DNA of 5,968 bases from Chitinilyticum litopenaei DSM 21440 (GTDB taxonomy: Bacteria > Pseudomonadota > Gammaproteobacteria > Burkholderiales > Chitinibacteraceae), in contig NZ_ATZJ01000071.1 in the NCBI RefSeq assembly GCF_000428145.1, positions 1-5,968 on the forward strand, in the 5' to 3' direction. The stretch's first letter is position 1. Each line of letters begins with the position of its first letter. Below, one piece after another: positions 5,618 to 5,968 of the stretch. Under the pieces are notes generated by a model. It ran no database searches. It had not been told where the DNA came from and saw only the letters and a list, made by a program, of their open reading frames with translations. The position numbers were made by a program, and so were the translations under genes.

Positions 5618-5722
5618 ATGGACTATCGGCGTGCCTGGTGCCCGGGTGGCACTTATTTCTTCACCGTGAATTTGCTCGAACGACGTGTGAGGTTGACCGC
5701 GAATTTCGGATACCAAGCGTAG
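5618..5722 (+). pseudogene. REP-associated tyrosine transposase (RAYT), N-terminal fragment
   Basis: ATG at 5618 starts MDYRRAWCPGGTYFFTVNLLERR, the characteristic N-terminus of RAYT proteins (Y1 transposase relatives of the IS200/IS605 type that act on REP hairpins). Only about 23 native residues remain. From about 5688 the frame enters the left end of an IS3 element and stops at TAG 5720-5722. The HUH motif, catalytic tyrosine and the rest of the protein are absent from the window; the remainder may lie beyond the IS3 element. A longer open frame back to 5159 exists only because the REP sequences lack stops in it. No strong ribosome-binding site is seen. Family identification from 23 residues plus the adjacent REP pair is fairly secure. 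Confidence 0.82.
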
Positions 5723-5740
5723 CCAGATAAACTGGCATAC

Positions 5741-5745
5741 GGAGG
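5741..5745 (+). promoter_or_regulatory. ribosome-binding site of the IS3 OrfA gene
   Basis: A strong GGAGG lies five bases before ATG 5751 and fixes that start codon. Confidence 0.75.
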
Positions 5746-5750
5746 TATCG

Positions 5751-5968
5751 ATGTACAAAATCCCGAAGCAGAGCTACACCACCGAGTTCAAGCAAGAGGC
5801 GGTCCGTCTGGTCGAGGCCGAAGGCAAATCCCCCGCTCAGGTCGCCCGCGAGCTGGGCATTTCCGAGCAGACACTCAGCAACTGGCGCAAAGCCAGCAAG
5901 GCGGGAAAACTGGCCGCCGGCACCGGCAAGGCGATCACGCCCGAGCAGATGGAGTTATCCCGGCTGCG
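5751..5968 (+). CDS. IS3-family transposase OrfA (HTH subunit), N-terminal part
   Basis: The frame starts MYKIPKQSYTTEFKQEAVRLVEAEGKSPAQVARELGISEQTLSNWRKA and runs off the window after 72 complete codons. Residues about 8-47 form the helix-turn-helix of HTH_Tnp_1 (IS3/IS911 OrfA): YTTEFKQEAVRLV is helix one, SPAQVARELGISEQTLSNWRKA is the turn and recognition helix. OrfA normally binds the element's ends and, through programmed -1 frameshifting with OrfB, gives the active OrfAB transposase; OrfB would lie downstream, outside the window. Start is supported by a GGAGG five bases upstream. No defect is seen in the visible part. The insertion is in the same direction as the RAYT it interrupts. Confidence 0.92.
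   Translation, partial: MYKIPKQSYTTEFKQEAVRLVEAEGKSPAQVARELGISEQTLSNWRKASKAGKLAAGTGKAITPEQMELSRL

Larger units (their letters stand above)
5688..5968 (+). mobile_element. IS3-family insertion sequence, left part
   Basis: The left end is placed at TGAGGTTGACC (5688-5698), a plausible IS3-family terminal repeat beginning with TG, right where RAYT similarity ends; TG at 5686 is an alternative first base. A small hairpin, GCCAG-ATAAA-CTGGC (5722-5736), lies between the end and the first gene. The element continues past the window, so its right repeat and target duplication cannot be checked. Confidence 0.7.

Noticed and set aside
5159..5722. 187-codon plus-strand frame ending in the RAYT sequence
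   Set aside because: Only the last part from 5618 is RAYT-like and it ends in IS3 sequence; the rest is translated hairpins and REPs joined by chance.

Overview
The window is about 6 kb of proteobacterial chromosome, rich in G+C. The best lineage clue is the valyl-tRNA synthetase, whose signature blocks look most like those of Betaproteobacteria (Oxalobacteraceae/Burkholderiales-like). I judge this from memory of the family, not from a search, so a gammaproteobacterium is not excluded. One housekeeping gene, valS, sits between two zones packed with insertion-sequence pieces and REP-type palindromes.

Left zone (1-1170): the window opens inside the transposase of an IS110-family element of the IS1111 group (1-480). 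Its non-coding right end follows (481 to about 760) and ends in the subterminal inverted repeat GGGAGGAGTCCAT. In IS1111-group elements this right end encodes the guide RNA (seekRNA or bridge RNA), and a nested stem structure is visible here at 557-659. Beyond the element lie an 8-bp-stem palindrome (800-819) and a long REP pair (849-959). A C-rich tract and a TATAAT box then lead into valS.

Centre (1171-4465): valS is complete (939 aa, double stop) and ends in a strong palindromic terminator. A small A+T-richer orphan gene of unknown function (140 aa) follows on the same strand.

Right zone (4466-5968): this is a patchwork of mobile DNA. It holds, in order: a 101-bp mini-element with perfect 20-bp terminal inverted repeats that contain the same 13-bp end sequence as the IS1111 element at the left; the 3' remnant of an IS4-family element on the minus strand, with its terminal repeat; a REP copy exactly at the broken end of that IS4 gene; a roughly 190-nt stretch able to form several nested hairpins, with no recognised gene; a second REP pair; the N-terminus of a REP-associated tyrosine transposase (RAYT); and an IS3-family element that interrupts the RAYT and runs off the window.

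Taken together, three systems overlap here: an RNA-guided IS1111 recombinase with its probable guide RNA and a possible non-autonomous derivative; a REP/RAYT system whose transposase copy is now broken; and classical DDE insertion sequences (IS4, IS3) that landed in the same accessory segment. Only valS is clearly essential host content.
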